The notes beneath the pieces were generated by a model. That model saw only the letters and a list, made by a program, of their open reading frames with translations. It did no database searches and had not been told where the DNA came from. Below are positions 36,445 through 50,295 of a stretch of DNA of 64,000 nucleotides, one piece after another. Position numbers and translations under genes: made by a program. Numbering within the stretch: position 1 is the stretch's first letter; each line of letters opens with the position of its first letter. The stretch is from positions 19,222,855 to 19,286,854 of the forward strand of contig NC_135226.1 of the NCBI RefSeq assembly GCF_052324685.1. Reading direction: 5' to 3'. This stretch comes from Brachyhypopomus gauderio. Its lineage: Eukaryota; Chordata; Actinopteri; Gymnotiformes; Hypopomidae.

Positions 36445-37451
36445 TTAAGTATTGCATATTTATGTATTGAACTCATTATATTCACAAATTTACATACTTG
36501 TAACTCTATTTTAATAGAGTTACTGGTTAATCTTCGCAAATCGTTGTCACTTTATCCAAATATGTCAAAAACAAATGTTTTATTGTTCTTTTATAATGAA
36601 CTCAAATGTAAATGTGCCCTAAAGCATGCTGGGTATAAGTGAGTGATGTGTTGCAGAGAACAGGCAGTATTTTACTTTCAATAATGAATAATATTTATAA
36701 ATTGTATAGCATAAATTGCATGAGCTGCAGTGTATCTACTGTGGCTTTTTTGGCAGGTCAGTAAATGGTGTATAATAGGGATCTCACCATGAGAAAAGGT
36801 GGGTGGTTCTCTTCTTCTGTCATGACAGTGCAGTTTGATTACAGGTCTGACTAGTCCTGTGTTTGGAAGGCTTGAACGTCCTGGGCTACTTCAACCTTTT
36901 GATCTCTGCTTCATGTCTGCTGTCTATGATGAGGGTATCTGTTTTCTTTTCATTTAGTTATTATGCATTCTCAGGTTTTACAGATTGGATTTTATAGATT
37001 ATGTATTGTCAGAATTTAGTCATCTTGTTCCCCCTGAGGTTTGTTTACGTAGACCATTTCTGTCTATAAAATAAGAATTTTTATAAATTTTTTTAAATTA
37101 ATACTATTTATTAATTATTATGTATTTATGAAATGTTCATTTACTATTTTCAGTACTTCTGCCTCAGTGTTATTCACTATTTTTTTCCATAAAAACTGAA
37201 GAGACTGATCTAGACTGGGATTCTCAGCACAGATGGATCACAGTTGTCTTGAGGGCATAATTCTGAAAAGTTGTCATCAGAATCACCACCTGATACTTAT
37301 TAAGCACTTTTACAAAATGTCAATATTTAGACGTTTTCTTTCTGTATTGTGTATTATTTATCTGTGGACTAGCACTGAGTCTTAGCTCTGGATTAATACT
37401 AGTCTCTAAACTATTTCTACTAATTAAAGTAGTAGAACACCTTGTTCATCA

Positions 37452-37492
37452 CTCTGGATGAGAGTGTCTGCTAAATTACATGTGAATGTTTA
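37452..37492 (+). mobile_element. L2/SINE-type 3' tail fragment
   Basis: CTCTGGATGAGAGTGTCTGC followed by TAAATTACATGTGAATG is a slightly diverged plus-strand copy of the fish L2/SINE tail. It could be the detached tail of the LINE about 1 kb upstream or an independent insertion. Confidence 0.6.
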
Positions 37493-38573
37493 GAATATCA
37501 AATATTGTCATACTGAAAATGCATTTAAAAATGGAGCAAGGAGTTATGTCTTTCAGACATTCAGATTAAGGCTGAACAATGCAATTGACAGTTTCATAAA
37601 GCTGATCTTTCAAAAATCAAATCATGCAGCATGAAGGACCTGCTTCGGCGTGCCAGGCCAATGTGGGAGGATTGTACTGTAAACTCTATGCAAACATGAA
37701 GAATTCTGGGTCTTGTTACTATTTATATTTATATATGCAATATGTGATTGCCTCTCCATCTGTGTCTTGTTATAAACAGCAGTGCAGCATCTAAGAATTT
37801 TATAGTGCATCATTAATTTTATTTTCTCCAAGCCCTTCCAACTTTACATCAGACAGTACTCCCGTTTTTGGAACAACTGCTCAGTTTTCCATGGCCTTTC
37901 CAGCAAAGACGTGTTTTTTTAACCCTTTCTGGCGCAACTAAATCAAGAAAATTCTTAAAGCTGACCTCAGAGCAACATCCATATTTTCTAGTCCTGCACT
38001 TTTAGAAGAAGGATCTCAAGAAAGCAGATAAAAGAAAGAGCTGTTATTGTAGTGAAATTCTATTTCTTTCTCACCTTCGATTCCTAGAATTTAATGACCT
38101 GAGGCAATGACATCTCAATTTCAGTAATTTCATCTATGCATAGACATGTTACTCTCATAAATAAAATAAACAGAAGTATGCCCTGGGTGTTAAGTCAAAT
38201 TTTATATATTTAAAAGTTTTCAATCAAAATGAAAATGAAATCACGGATGGAAAACACGTATGGACACCAGTTCAAAAGGTTTATGAAAGTTTTGGTGGGT
38301 GTAAACCATGAGAAACAGGTAAGTTGTTTCTGACCTCACCTTCATGTATTGTGCACCGAGGACGCCTGTGACATTGTTTAAATAACTGCGTGTTTCAAGG
38401 TTTACGTCCTTAATGTAAAATCTCATGTTCTATTATGTGAAAGTATCATGTGAAACATAATGAATCCCCCCCCCCTCTCTCTCCCATCGTCCTGCACACT
38501 AGTGTCCTGCGCATGTCACACTTGTGAACGGATGCCATGCACGAAATCAGGAAATGGCCAGATAGAGACTGAT

Positions 38574-39030
38574 TGCTCCTCTATTTTGGTACAGAGGGTT
38601 AATGGAGTAGCTCCTCTATTTTGGTACAGAGGACTAAAGGAGTTGCTCCTCTATTTTGGTACAGAGGGTTAATGGAATAGCTCCTCTATTTTGGTACAGA
38701 AGACTAAAGGAGTAGCTCCTCTATTTTGGTACAGAGGACTAAAGGAGTTGCTCCTCTATTTTGGTACAGAGGACTAAAGGAGTTGCTCCTCTATTTTGGT
38801 ACAGAGGACTAAAGGAGTTGCTCCTCTATTTTGGTACACAGAGGGTTAATGGAGTAGCTCCTCTATTTTGGTACAGAAGACTAAAGGAGTAGCTCCTCTA
38901 TTTTGGTACAGAGGGTTAATGGAGTAGCTCCTCTATTTTGGTACAGAAGACTAAAGGAGTAGCTCCTTTATTTTGGTACAGAGGGTTAATGGAGTAGCTC
39001 CTCTATTTTGGTACAGAGGGTTAATGGAGA
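38574..39030. repeat. 35-bp minisatellite, about 13 copies with three unit variants
   Basis: The core CTCCTCTATTTTGGTACAGA recurs every 35 bases. The remaining 15 bases come in three forms: GGGTTAATGGAGTAG, GGACTAAAGGAGTTG and AGACTAAAGGAGTAG in phase with the core. One copy near 38,835 has a 3-base insertion. Confidence 0.95.
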
Positions 39031-39651
39031 ACTAGAACATGAAGCTGGCACATTGCCAGCCAAGCAGCAGCAGAGTCACAGGCCTCTGATCTGGGGCACA
39101 TTCCCAAAATTCCTCTCACTATTTGTATAAACATGGCTATTTCTATGGAAATGGATAGACAATAATACAAAAAGAACTTGTGATAATATAATTGGACAAA
39201 CATGAACATGGCAGTCATGGCATGAGGCCATGACTGAGGTGCCCTTGAGCAATGCACTACTCCACGGGCCCTGTGCTAGGGCTGCCCACCACTCTGGGCA
39301 CGTGTGCACCACAGTGATCGCTAGTGTGTGAATGTGTTCCAAGTGCACAGATGGGACAAATTTTGATTGGGGTAAAAATCACAATTCATAAATATGGCAA
39401 ATTAAATTAACACAGTAGGTCCAGAAGAGGTCATAGTCACATGAGATGGTAAAGATCACTTCTGAAAGGATGCTGCTTAGATCTTGCTTAACAAGACAAG
39501 TACCATACACAACCAGAAGTCCAGAACTGGATGAGATTTTGGTGACCTCTGCACGAGATACCAAAGACACACACAGAAACATGTTAAACAAAGGAAACAA
39601 AAATTAGAAAGGAAATAAAGCAATGAAGCCAAACATGTGGCCTGTTTTGCA

Positions 39652-39761
<110 letters not shown>

Positions 39762-41144
39762 GCATGTGCATGTGTATGTGTTTAATCTCTCCTGATGTGT
39801 CTGATGCAAGATGCATTGGTGGGAAATCGTTTCACAATACCTGCGAACATCTGACCAGTCACAGAAACACATGCACACAGTGGAGCTCCGAGTCAGGGTC
39901 CAACGGTCTGGTTAGCTGGTGTCACCTGAAGCGGCGTGTATGAAGGAACAGTGTGATTCTGCAGAACTCCATCAGACAGTGGCACACCTAAGCTTCCCAT
40001 GAATTCTTCCACCCATTTCATGTTTCCAGTTCATTACATCCTCTTTGCTGAGCTGATTAACAGACGATTGCATTTGAAACGAGCAGCGTTTGAAGTTTGT
40101 GCCATGCCTTGTTGACTCTGACCAACACGATGCTCAGAATGACAGCATTAGTCCTCCTGATTTCTGTGTAGATATATTTTTGGCCACAGCCTGCCAATGC
40201 AAATATCTCTCTAACACAGTTCACATAATAATACACTTAACAGTAGCATTCATAGTAATGCACAGGAATTCAGATGAACCGTGAACAGTGAGGTTAGGAT
40301 TTGAATTAGTAGACAACTGATTTCTTAAGACCTTCTCAACAACCCACCAACACTTAGCAAACGTTTTATGGATTTTGTTTTGCCCACTTTTATTTACCAT
40401 AAAGTACATCTATTTGTTCATACAAAAAGTTTGTATGAAAAGCACTAAACACAAACTGTCTTGCTTTACCATTAATTTATATTAACATTTTCTCTAGAAG
40501 GTGATCTTTTGTAGACAGCACATGTAGACATGTCTGCTCCACCATTTTACTGTTCGAACATCGAAGATTTAACTTAAACAATCTGCCCTTTTTGGTTTCG
40601 TCCTCTCTCCTTTCGTTTCTCTCCCGTTTTCTTGCTCTGCTGTATGCGCAAGGTCTTTGACCTCACAGAATAAATCGCTTCCTCTGACTCCTGATGACAG
40701 TTGATAGCTTAGCGCCCCAGGGAGAGGTCAGGGGTCGACGAGCTCTCACCCAGCTCGAATGAGAACGCTGAACTGGCCACTGCAGCTGTCAACAGCACTG
40801 TGGAGATGGAGGGAGGTCTTGTGAAGTCAGACCTCCTCTACTGCAGAGGCGTTGACCTGTGCTTTTCCTGTTATTAAGCCCCATTCACAGTCCTCTACAC
40901 ATCAAATCTATCGAGAGAAGAGAGCAAAAGTGAGTGAGATTTTACTGCTTGTCATGCCAAAGATGGTGACGATAGCATAAGCCCTACCTTTAACTGGAAG
41001 AGACAAGATCACAGAGTAGGCACAACTAAGCCAAATAAAGACATAATTGTTTCCTGTTAATATCCAAAGATTAGGAAACAGCTCAATTTGTTCTTACTCA
41101 CTCACAAAAGCAATGCAACTTCTATTATTCAACCACCCCCTCCC

Positions 41145-41146
<2 letters not shown>

Positions 41147-41175
<29 letters not shown>

Positions 41176-41293
41176 ACTCATACACACACTCATACACACA
41201 CACACACTCATACACACACTCATACACACACTCATACACACACTCATACACACACACACACACTCATACACACACACACACACACACACACAT
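41147..41293. repeat. (AC)n / ACACTCATAC imperfect microsatellite
   Basis: About 145 bp of AC repeat are interrupted regularly by CTCAT. Open frames of TH and YTHS type across it are artefacts. Confidence 0.95.
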
Positions 41294-43583
41294 TCAAACA
41301 GGAGTCTTCTGCATTATTGGCAAAAGTCAGGAGGCTTCTCTAAACAAACTACATACTGCAGCGCAGGTCAGAAGAAACCTTCCCACACAGGAGATGCACA
41401 GCTGGGACTTGGCTTACATTTCACAGTGAACTCTAGATGTGATTCATGAATGGTTCTGAGCTTGAATATTGTGAAAATGTGGCTTTTTGAGCCTCCCTAC
41501 AACTGTTTTTCAAAGTTGTAATTTGTCTTCAAGATTTGAATCCTTTTTCACATTGGCAAATTTATACATCGTCAAACTCTCACTTGTGAGAAGTTGCTTA
41601 ACAATTATATTGACAGTATAAATTTAAAATGGTAAATTTTTGTTTACTCTGCATCTGGTGTATTAAATTACGTTTAATTTAATGACATTGAAAAAGCTTA
41701 AAAGTTTGCTGCAGCGTTTCATGCTCCCAGTATTTCGTAGATTCTAGCAAAAATAGCTTTCATAGCATTTAACTATTAAATATCGCATCTAGTTAGCAAT
41801 GATAACTAGCGATGATAACTGTTGCGTACACGTAGTTTTAACTTATTCAAGTGTTTTGCCGCGTGTGTATAAAACAATTTTCGGTGCGAGCGGAAATAAT
41901 TTAATCGTAACAGGAACGCAGATAATTTAAAATCTACACATCATCATGTAAATGGATATCTCTTTAAAACGAGCCTCGTTATGCCGTCGTGTGATTATGA
42001 TTCTACAGTTTGAAGGTCAAAGTCATTAGGCGACGTGTCAGCACATTTAGTGCTGTATTTATGTGCAGCTGATTGTGCAAATGCCCGTACGTACAAGCGT
42101 AAGTTCTCGTCCCGTACGTGTATACTGACGTGTGTGTGTGTGTTTAGTGAGTGTGTATTTGCTATACATGCGCGTGTTTCACTCATTTGTCCCTAAACGG
42201 CTCCTCCTGGTGTAAATTCTCTAATCTCAGAATACGTGAACTGGGAGCACTATGCTGACATTGGATTATCCAGCAAAAATACTGAGGCTCAAACAACCTC
42301 CACAACATAATATGTTAATTCTAACCAAGTTTTTGACATTAGACCCTGAATTTGTTAATACCACACTATTTAAAAGAGAAAGTTTGACCTATTTCACGTC
42401 ACCAACATTTTAAATCCTGTGAACAAAAGCATTTTGTGTCTTTTTAGACGCTCGTTTGTGCACCACGCGGTTGGCGGGTTTCAGTGTTGAGGTTGTCTGT
42501 GGAGAGCGCAGGGAGCTGGTAGGCCTACCCGGTGTGTCGTGGCTCATGGCGACGGCTTTTGTTTTTCAACCCTGGCAGCTTTCATTTGAGGGGCTTTACC
42601 ACCTTCTACGGCCGGATATCCTCTGGAGGACTTACGTTTCCGTATTGAAGATTAGCTTCTCGTGGGGCTGAAACCCGCCGGCCAGGGAACATGCTCAGAT
42701 ATCTCTAGATTGGCGCATTCACTTCACTGTTCCCATGACACTCTTTTCCGTTTTATAAATCTTTTCATGTAAGCACTAAAACTCTGGCAATATATATATA
42801 CACAAAGCATGCAGATGTAGTTTCACAGCTAGGGGCAGATCATGGTGCATGGTGCTCTCACTTCAAATGAGTCATAATTAAATGTTAATTCATATTAAAC
42901 TTTATTCCACAATAAAGCAATCTCAGATAAGACATCCATACAAACCTATAGCTTTTAGCAGAGAGGACGTACACAAATCTTACCAGTAGTTCTGAAAGCT
43001 ATTCCCAAGTAGCCCAAAGTGAAGTTTATAATCAAGACAAGCGTGTCTGTGCATATATCTACTAACTAATCTGAGTGTGTTTCACTGTCCAATGCTGTGT
43101 GAAAGTGACTACAAACAGAACATTTGAATGAATTCCAGAAACATTTTATCCAAGAACAAACTCAACAGGAAAACCTTATAAGTCCCTCTGCTTTGGACTT
43201 CCTTTATCCTTCTATATTGTGTATCTTGAGCAGCAAAAGGGTTTGACACAACACTGCCACCATTGGTAAAGAGATACATGTGTCATTTCAGTTAGAAAAC
43301 AGGAATAATTGATAGCAAGCTTTGTAATCATGACATTTAAAAAAAACGTACTTTTTTTTTACACATTGTCCAATACATCAATCAGGTCAGTCTTCCTTAA
43401 TGAATGCTCGCCCTTTGAGGCGTGCGCCCTTCTCTCTGCAAAAGTGACGCGCTAGCCTAGGAAATAAGGAGAAATGCTTTGATCTCCAGACGTGAATGAG
43501 AGGTGTTGTCCTCCCTTCCTCATTGCTTCTGATTGGCTGTTCCCCAAGGTTCCTTCCAGTGCCTTCATCAGCCTCAGTCTCTC

Positions 43584-43978
43584 GCTGGGCTCACGTGAGT
43601 GTTTCTCTGGCTCGTGCACACTCTCGCAGGGCTCACAAGAGTGTTTCCCTAGCTCGTGCACTCTCTCGCAGGGCTCACGTTAGTGTTTCCCTAACTCGTG
43701 CACTCTCTCGCAGGGCTCACGTGAGTGCTTCCCTGGCTCGTGCACACTCTCGCAGGGCTCACGAGAGTGTTTCCCTGGCTCGTGCACTCTCTCGCAGGGC
43801 TCACGTGAGTTTTACCCTGGCTCTTGCACTCTCTCGCAGGGCTCACGTGAGTGTTTCCCTGGCTCGTGTACTCTCTCGCAGGGCTCACGTGAGTTTTACC
43901 CTGGCTCTTGCACTCTCTCGCAGGGCTCACATGAGTGTTTCCCTGGCTCGTGCCCTCTCTCGCAGGGCTCACGTGAGT
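43584..43978. repeat. 42-bp minisatellite with repeated CACGTG, about 9-10 copies
   Basis: The unit contains GGCTCACGTGAGTGTTTCCC, then TGGCTCGTGCACTCTCTCGCAG read in two blocks. Six of the copies carry the palindrome TCACGTGA; the others have one or two changes at that spot. The unit is 42 bases, so frames stay open on both strands (RAHVSVSLARALSR on plus); I do not regard this as a gene. Confidence 0.95.
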
Positions 43979-45386
43979 GCTGATAGCTGACACACTTGTA
44001 TACAGTCCTCTGCCACTCAGCACTCTATGCTGTCTTGCTGCAGCAATATGCATAATACACGTTTAGTGAAATTATAATGCTTATTCATGTGAAGCAGTTT
44101 AAATTCCTGGGTAATTTTATCATGTGCAGATTTTCCTCAAATATTTTTATTGAAAGTCATTTGGGGTTCTTTTTATTTATTTGGTTGATTCAGATGCATG
44201 AGGGATCATTTGTATACAGTAATAATAAGGGAGAGGAACACAGTCCAATTCCTCTTTTTTGTGCCATGAAGCAGACGGTTTAAAGATGTGGTTCCTCCAG
44301 AGTACCACTTATGCAAACATTCTTGAAAATGATCGGAAGAGTCAGATATTTCTGTCTTAGTTTCTGTTTACAAAAATAGGGTTTTGTAATGGGGAAAACA
44401 CTATAAATCATGTTCTTTTCCTGCTATGTCAAAAATGAAAAAGAAGAATCTGCTAAAATCCAGAAGGCAGTTAAAACATTTTAAGAAATTTTGTATGTTA
44501 TATGCCCTGATAAAACTGAGATGGGAGGTATTGCTCACACCAGCCATCCTAGCAGATGATATATTCAGCCTCTGTGGTTTGATGTGACATTTACTGCGAA
44601 AAGGCCCATCTTGCCTATATTAAAACAAAATACTGCGGATCAGTGTAAATCTGGACTTCTTCAAGAAAACTGCATCACACTGCTGAGAAAAGTGGTGGTG
44701 GCCAGCAGACTGCAGAGGGTGGCCAGGCCCTTTGAAGTGTAGGCACACTTTCCTCACACCTCCTCCTGAGGTGTGAGCAGGAGGAAGACGAAGAGTACGG
44801 ATACTGCGGGAAACAGTCGTAGTCCGTTAGCCCCTCACACTTCGTCTGGGCTTTCATGTTCGTGGGAAACTACTTTTCTTTTTCTTTATTTCGCACTCTT
44901 CTCACCCAAACCCAGCAGTGCCGGTGCGTCCCCTCAGCCTCTCTTACTGTAACCACCTCGGGTCATGTTTCGTGTCCTCTCTTGGTCTGTCTGAGAGCAG
45001 CTAAGTTCCTGCCAGAGTCATGTGGAAATGATCAGACATGTTTGTTACCAAACATTTTAAGCATTTTCATATGTTTTGATTGTATCAGTCAAATGGATCT
45101 CTGGGCTTGCTCATGTAAGTTAAGTCCAGGTAATCTGTTTTTATATCTCAAACGCTCTGGAAGAATGCAAACCCAGTGGGCCTGGTAGTGCTTGGTCATG
45201 TAGTGTCTAAAGTCAGAGCACACATAGTGAGGTGACTCTCAGCTCCTGTCCCACTCACTGCTACACCCAGCTCACATCAAATTTACAGGGTTACCAACCA
45301 TAATTTGTGATTTGTGAACATAATTTCTTTGCTTTACATTTTTATTTTACATGTAGCTATTTTACTGTATATCTTTATACTATGTA

Positions 45387-45432
45387 TATATATATATATA
45401 TATATATATAGTATAAACAGAATACAGCAAGG

Positions 45433-45496
<64 letters not shown>
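45387..45496. repeat. Two (TA)n microsatellites separated by a 26-bp spacer
   Basis: TA tracts lie at about 45387-45410 and 45437-45496. The flanks GTATAAAC and GGGTGTATA separate them. Confidence 0.94.
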
Positions 45497-45500
<4 letters not shown>

Positions 45501-48500
45501 TCAGAATCTATACTGAAAATAATTTATACTCAAGCACTGAAAGCAACTTTTTGCACCCAGATGTGTTGGAGCTGGGTACATGAAGATGAGCTGGTTTGAT
45601 TTCTGTAGATTTCTGTAAGCATTTCAGGCGCTGGGCTCAACGTGAGTCCTTAATACGGTTCTCCCCTGGGAAAAACACCCTACTCTCTTCAGCAGATCCT
45701 TATCGTGTGCCTCTCAGAGCAAGAGCAGAACGTGCTTCCTTCCTGTCGCCCATTTCCCACACTGCCGTTGTGCGGTGGACGGGACAGTGGAACTGAAGCG
45801 GACAGTCCTGCCCCTGTCTGGAGTCAGGTGGCCCAGTCAGCAGTGTCCCGTCAAGAGGGTCAGGTAGTGGCCTCCATTGACTCATGGGGTTTACGACAGG
45901 AAATGTGATGGTCATGAAAGTGAAACCAAAGAAAAAAAAAATTCCACTCCTCCGTGAATCAGAAACAGCTGTTTTGAGGCCATATATTGGAATCCATGAG
46001 CAGCGTCCTGTTTAGGCTAACATTGTGTTGTGTTTCCACTTTAGCATGTGGCATTTAGTTCAAACACACATTGTGTTGGTGTCCAAAACCATGTCCTTCA
46101 AAGGCAGTGAAGACCCACAGCAAATATAACTGTATCACCATTCAAACCCTTTTTGATTACATCCAGGGCTGTGGAGGAACAACCTACCCAGTCCGGTTTA
46201 ACATCTTGCCTTTCAGAACTGATTGAGTGCTGCTCCTTTCAATCACAGATAGAAACTTCCCAGGAACTTGATTCACTGATCTTTTAAATTCCCTTTTATT
46301 TTCCTCCATAGGATCCACTTTGACATAGTCTAGTTCCCCCAACACAGCTCCTGTAATGGCGTGTGGTTCTCTGCTTCCGCCATCCTTTCCACCCCCACTT
46401 GGGAACGAGCAGCTCTTTGAATCTCTCCTGGTGAAGAGAGGAGGGGGACAGGTGTTGGGTCAGGTCTGCTAGACTCATCTGTGTTAATGCCCTCAGTCAC
46501 GCCGACTCCCCGGCCTCTGTTTCCCACGCTGGCAGGGGTCAAAAGGGGAGCGGCCTGCCGGATGTTGGACTCCCACAAGCCCCTCGCTACACTGGGGACC
46601 CTCAGGTAACCTCCAAAACACTGTCGTCACCCTACACTTGTGCAACGACTGCCTTCGTCAGACATACGAAGTCTTGTTCCTCGCTTTCATGCACGCAGGC
46701 ACATCAAGAAGCCTTTAAAGTTTCAGAATATTGGAGCCATAAAATTGATCCGCCTCGGATTTTCTCTTCAGGGTAATCTAAAGAACCTTACATCGCAAAA
46801 CAAGATGCAAGAGTCAAGATGCACGAGTCAAGACTGAAGGGACTCTTCACACAATTTTCGACCAAACGCTATATCACAGTGGGACTCCTGCAGCCGGGTG
46901 TGGAGAGAGCTGAAGGCGACTCGTAACTCTTCAGTCTAAGAACATCTCATAGAGCTCCAACATCTCCAACATGGAGCTCACAATTAAGAACTCCTTACAC
47001 TGGTTGATTTACAACCGCTGGCGAAGGCTCCGGTCGCAATCAGAGCCAGCGGAACCAGGGACCGTGAGCAGGGGTTGTGTTTGGCTCTCAGGGCATGAGT
47101 TCCTCTGTTATTGTTAGGCTCAGTGTGATTGAGAAGTACAGTGCTATTGTTTTCTTAGTACTGGAGGGTGGAAAGCCAAAGGTGGTTCCATCTGTTCTCT
47201 GCACAATGAAGAAAAATTCCTTATTTTTATAAGCCAAGCAGAACATTCACGCAAAAAATGACGAAACGTTCAATTTTCCCTGGTGTGCTTGTTAAATGTT
47301 CAGACAGGTGCAGACATGCTGCATATGTTCGCTGTCGTAGTCTAACAGATACATACTAATGGATCCACCTTCATGTCAAACACAGTATGCTGAATAAACT
47401 TGTATTAGGTTGCTTAAGCACAAGAGTGAATCCTCAAGCAATCCTACAGCCACAAAGCAATTCTAGGCCCTCAGTACACGTGATATTTTCTGTCAAGCTT
47501 TGAGTGTTTCTTTGGAAACGATGCTACGACGTCCACAGCTTGGAATGTTTCATTTTTGCTTAGGTTTCATGTGAGACCAAACAATCTCAAAATGTCACAT
47601 ACGTCAGCTGTATGTGGGAACGGTGATCGGGACTCTAATTACAGCAAGAAGAGGCATGGGGAGGTGGTTTGTTTTCATTTGAAACGGGTTCTGTTGACTC
47701 TGGGCCTCACATGGTTTTCTACATGTTTTGCTACCATTAAGACTGCAGTAGGCTTCAACCTCCCCCCCTGCCTGTAACGCCCCCCCACCCTTCCCAACGA
47801 AAGCCTCTTTCCTGTCTCCACATCCCATCCATAAGACTCCTCTGTCAGTTGGGTCTATATTTGCCTTGGTCACTTCCTATTTGTTCTGACCTTTGACCCC
47901 AGGGCAACAGCAGCTGAGCAATGTGGGGGGGCAGATCCTGATCGCTGAAGTGACCCGTTCTCCATACCGCCCAGGTTTTACTGTCGTCCGGTGCTTCCCT
48001 AACGCTCTTTCAGTCAGAGACACACCGGAGACTGGAAGAAACCGTACTCTTGTGGTGAGAAAACAAACAAACAAGCAAACAAAAGCCCCTTCTGTCCCCT
48101 GCGCGCTGGTGGTGCCACAGTAAAGTACGGTCTGGTCGGTCTGCGGGGCAGTCTGAGTTTCCCCGCGTGCTGTGTGGAATGTGCTGTCCCGTGTTGTCGC
48201 GGTGTCGGTGCGCGTATGCGTGTGTTGGGATGAGTGCGGTCAGGAAGGTGCTTCGCTTCCTCTTCTCTAAAATGAAGAATGGGGACTGCGGAGTGATAAG
48301 TGTGCCAGAAAAGGTTCACTTCCCTTCCCATATTGGAGCACATAAATACTCGAGAACAGGACGTCAACAGGAAAGGATCTGTGGGCAAGCTCCAGTCCTA
48401 GATAGCCACCTCTCTAACGTACCCTTCAGATCTTGCTTTCCTACAAACGTCTGCGTGTTCCCCCCCAAAACGTGTAGAACTTCCATCCATTCACGATCTC

Positions 48501-49129
48501 CTGCTCGTGCATGGCGTGCACTTCGGACTTGATTTTCCCAGAGGACTTCAAACGGAGTGCACGGGTGCATGCGTGTGTGACGTGGGTAGAGAGCAACACC
48601 TAAATATCAGGGTGTGTAGCTGATAGCCATCAGAACCAGGCACAGAGAAGCTCTCTACATGATCCCGCTTGCCTGCTGGATATGGTGCGTGTGTTTGTAT
48701 ATGTGACCGCTGGTGTTGTGGTTCATGTGTAGCGCCGTTGCTAACATCCAGTGGTGAAAAGCAGGTCGCAGGCTGTTTAACTTCCTCCATATGCTTTTGT
48801 TTCTTTGGAGTAATGAATTGCAGTAAATTATTATTCATTCCTGGACTTTTCCAGCCATTGATCTTCATTAGAGTTACTGCTCAGTGAGTCAGAAGAAAGG
48901 CTTGTATTCAGCAGTACTATCATATAGGGAAAACAGTGACGGTTTTCAAGCCTACAGAAGAACAATACATGTCACTCACCTGCAACATGTGCACAGTGGG
49001 TGGGGTCATAATAAATATGACAGAATTGTGGGCCCCCCACCCACAAATACACAGAGACACTGTGCAATTTACAGATGGAACTATAGCCCACATCCAGAAG
49101 CATTGAGTTAATACAGACTACATGTGATG

Positions 49130-49145
49130 CCCCCCCCCCCCCCCC
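49130..49145. repeat. C16 homopolymer
   Basis: A run of 16 C with no gene nearby. Its length should be treated as uncertain. Confidence 0.88.
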
Positions 49146-50274
49146 TTCTCCCACTCACCGGGGTGCTTTAATCATAGTGAAAAACATTTCTTACTGTTTT
49201 GGAGGTCAATGTTTGTACAGTGAGGAAACTTACTGTAAAAAATTTAAGCAACTGAGTATTGTATCATTAGGAATGGACATATATGCGTGAGAAAGCATAT
49301 AAACCAGTCAAAGAAATCTAGTCAGAGAAGTAGATTGGGAAAATGTGTTATATAATTGCTGCATGAATTAAACATATGCTTTGTATACACAGTAGTTTTA
49401 CTGCACCTATGGAATTAGCCATAATAAAGACAAAACAAGCCAGCGTGAAGTGGTATGATTGGCTTCTGGGGGGCCGTGCCGTGAGACCTGGGGAAGGGGA
49501 GCTGTGTAAAAACACATGGATGATTTCCTCTCGCTTTCCCTGACGTTACACAGGACTGAAGCCAGACAGGATCTGAGCAGAGAGGAAGAGCGTGGAGAGC
49601 AGCCATGATGAAGTGAAGACAGGTGGGCCTTTTATCTGCAAACACCGCTCCCTTCCCCTCACCCGCTCGGCGTTTCTCCCTCGCTCTAGCCCAAATGCAT
49701 TTCTTGAACAAATTTCTTGGGTTTGTTTCCTGGTGCTGCGCGGACTTGGCTAGATGTTTGTTGTTGATTTGGCATGTCGATGAGCGTTCCTTCAGGACAG
49801 TCGCACACACCAGAAGACAACCGGGTGTATTCGACCTTCGATTCATGGAGAGATTCATGAAGAAAAATCTCCCAAGGGTGTCCATCCACGTAATGAAGGA
49901 AAGGAACCCATTAACTGATACTCATATGATAATCCATTAGTTATCTACATAGATATGATCAATCAGTTTCATTTTTCATTTCGTTTTTGTTCTTAAAGAA
50001 ATGTTACACGTGTGTGTTTGAGAAATTCAAATAGTAATCGGCTACTGCTGAATTCTGACAATTTGATAACAAATCTATTTGATAAATGCTTTGGTTCTGA
50101 CACTAAACCTATAAAGCACCTATTCTGATGTGTACCACAGACCCTCTCCACTTCCTTGACCATGAGAGCACTCAGCCACAGTGCTGACTGGACAAGGGTC
50201 AGACCTTGGGCTTTGTTTGCTGTGGCGTGAGCCCCCGCCCCACCTCCCACACGAAGGGCCTGCCTGGGCCAAAG

Positions 50275-50295
50275 CCCCCCCCCCCCCCCCCCCCC
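50275..50295. repeat. C21 homopolymer
   Basis: A run of 21 C in a locally C-rich stretch. Its length should be treated as uncertain. Confidence 0.88.

Noticed and set aside
41047-41429. Thr-His and Tyr-Thr-His-Ser repeat frames
   Set aside because: Simple AC microsatellite with CTCAT interruptions.
42456-42671. 71-codon frame in a CpG-richer patch
   Set aside because: Single frame with no flanking exons of matching phase and no family resemblance.
43496-44053. 164-residue plus and 120-residue minus repeat proteins
   Set aside because: Both are forced by a 42-bp tandem unit without stops; no introns, domains or upstream signals support a gene.
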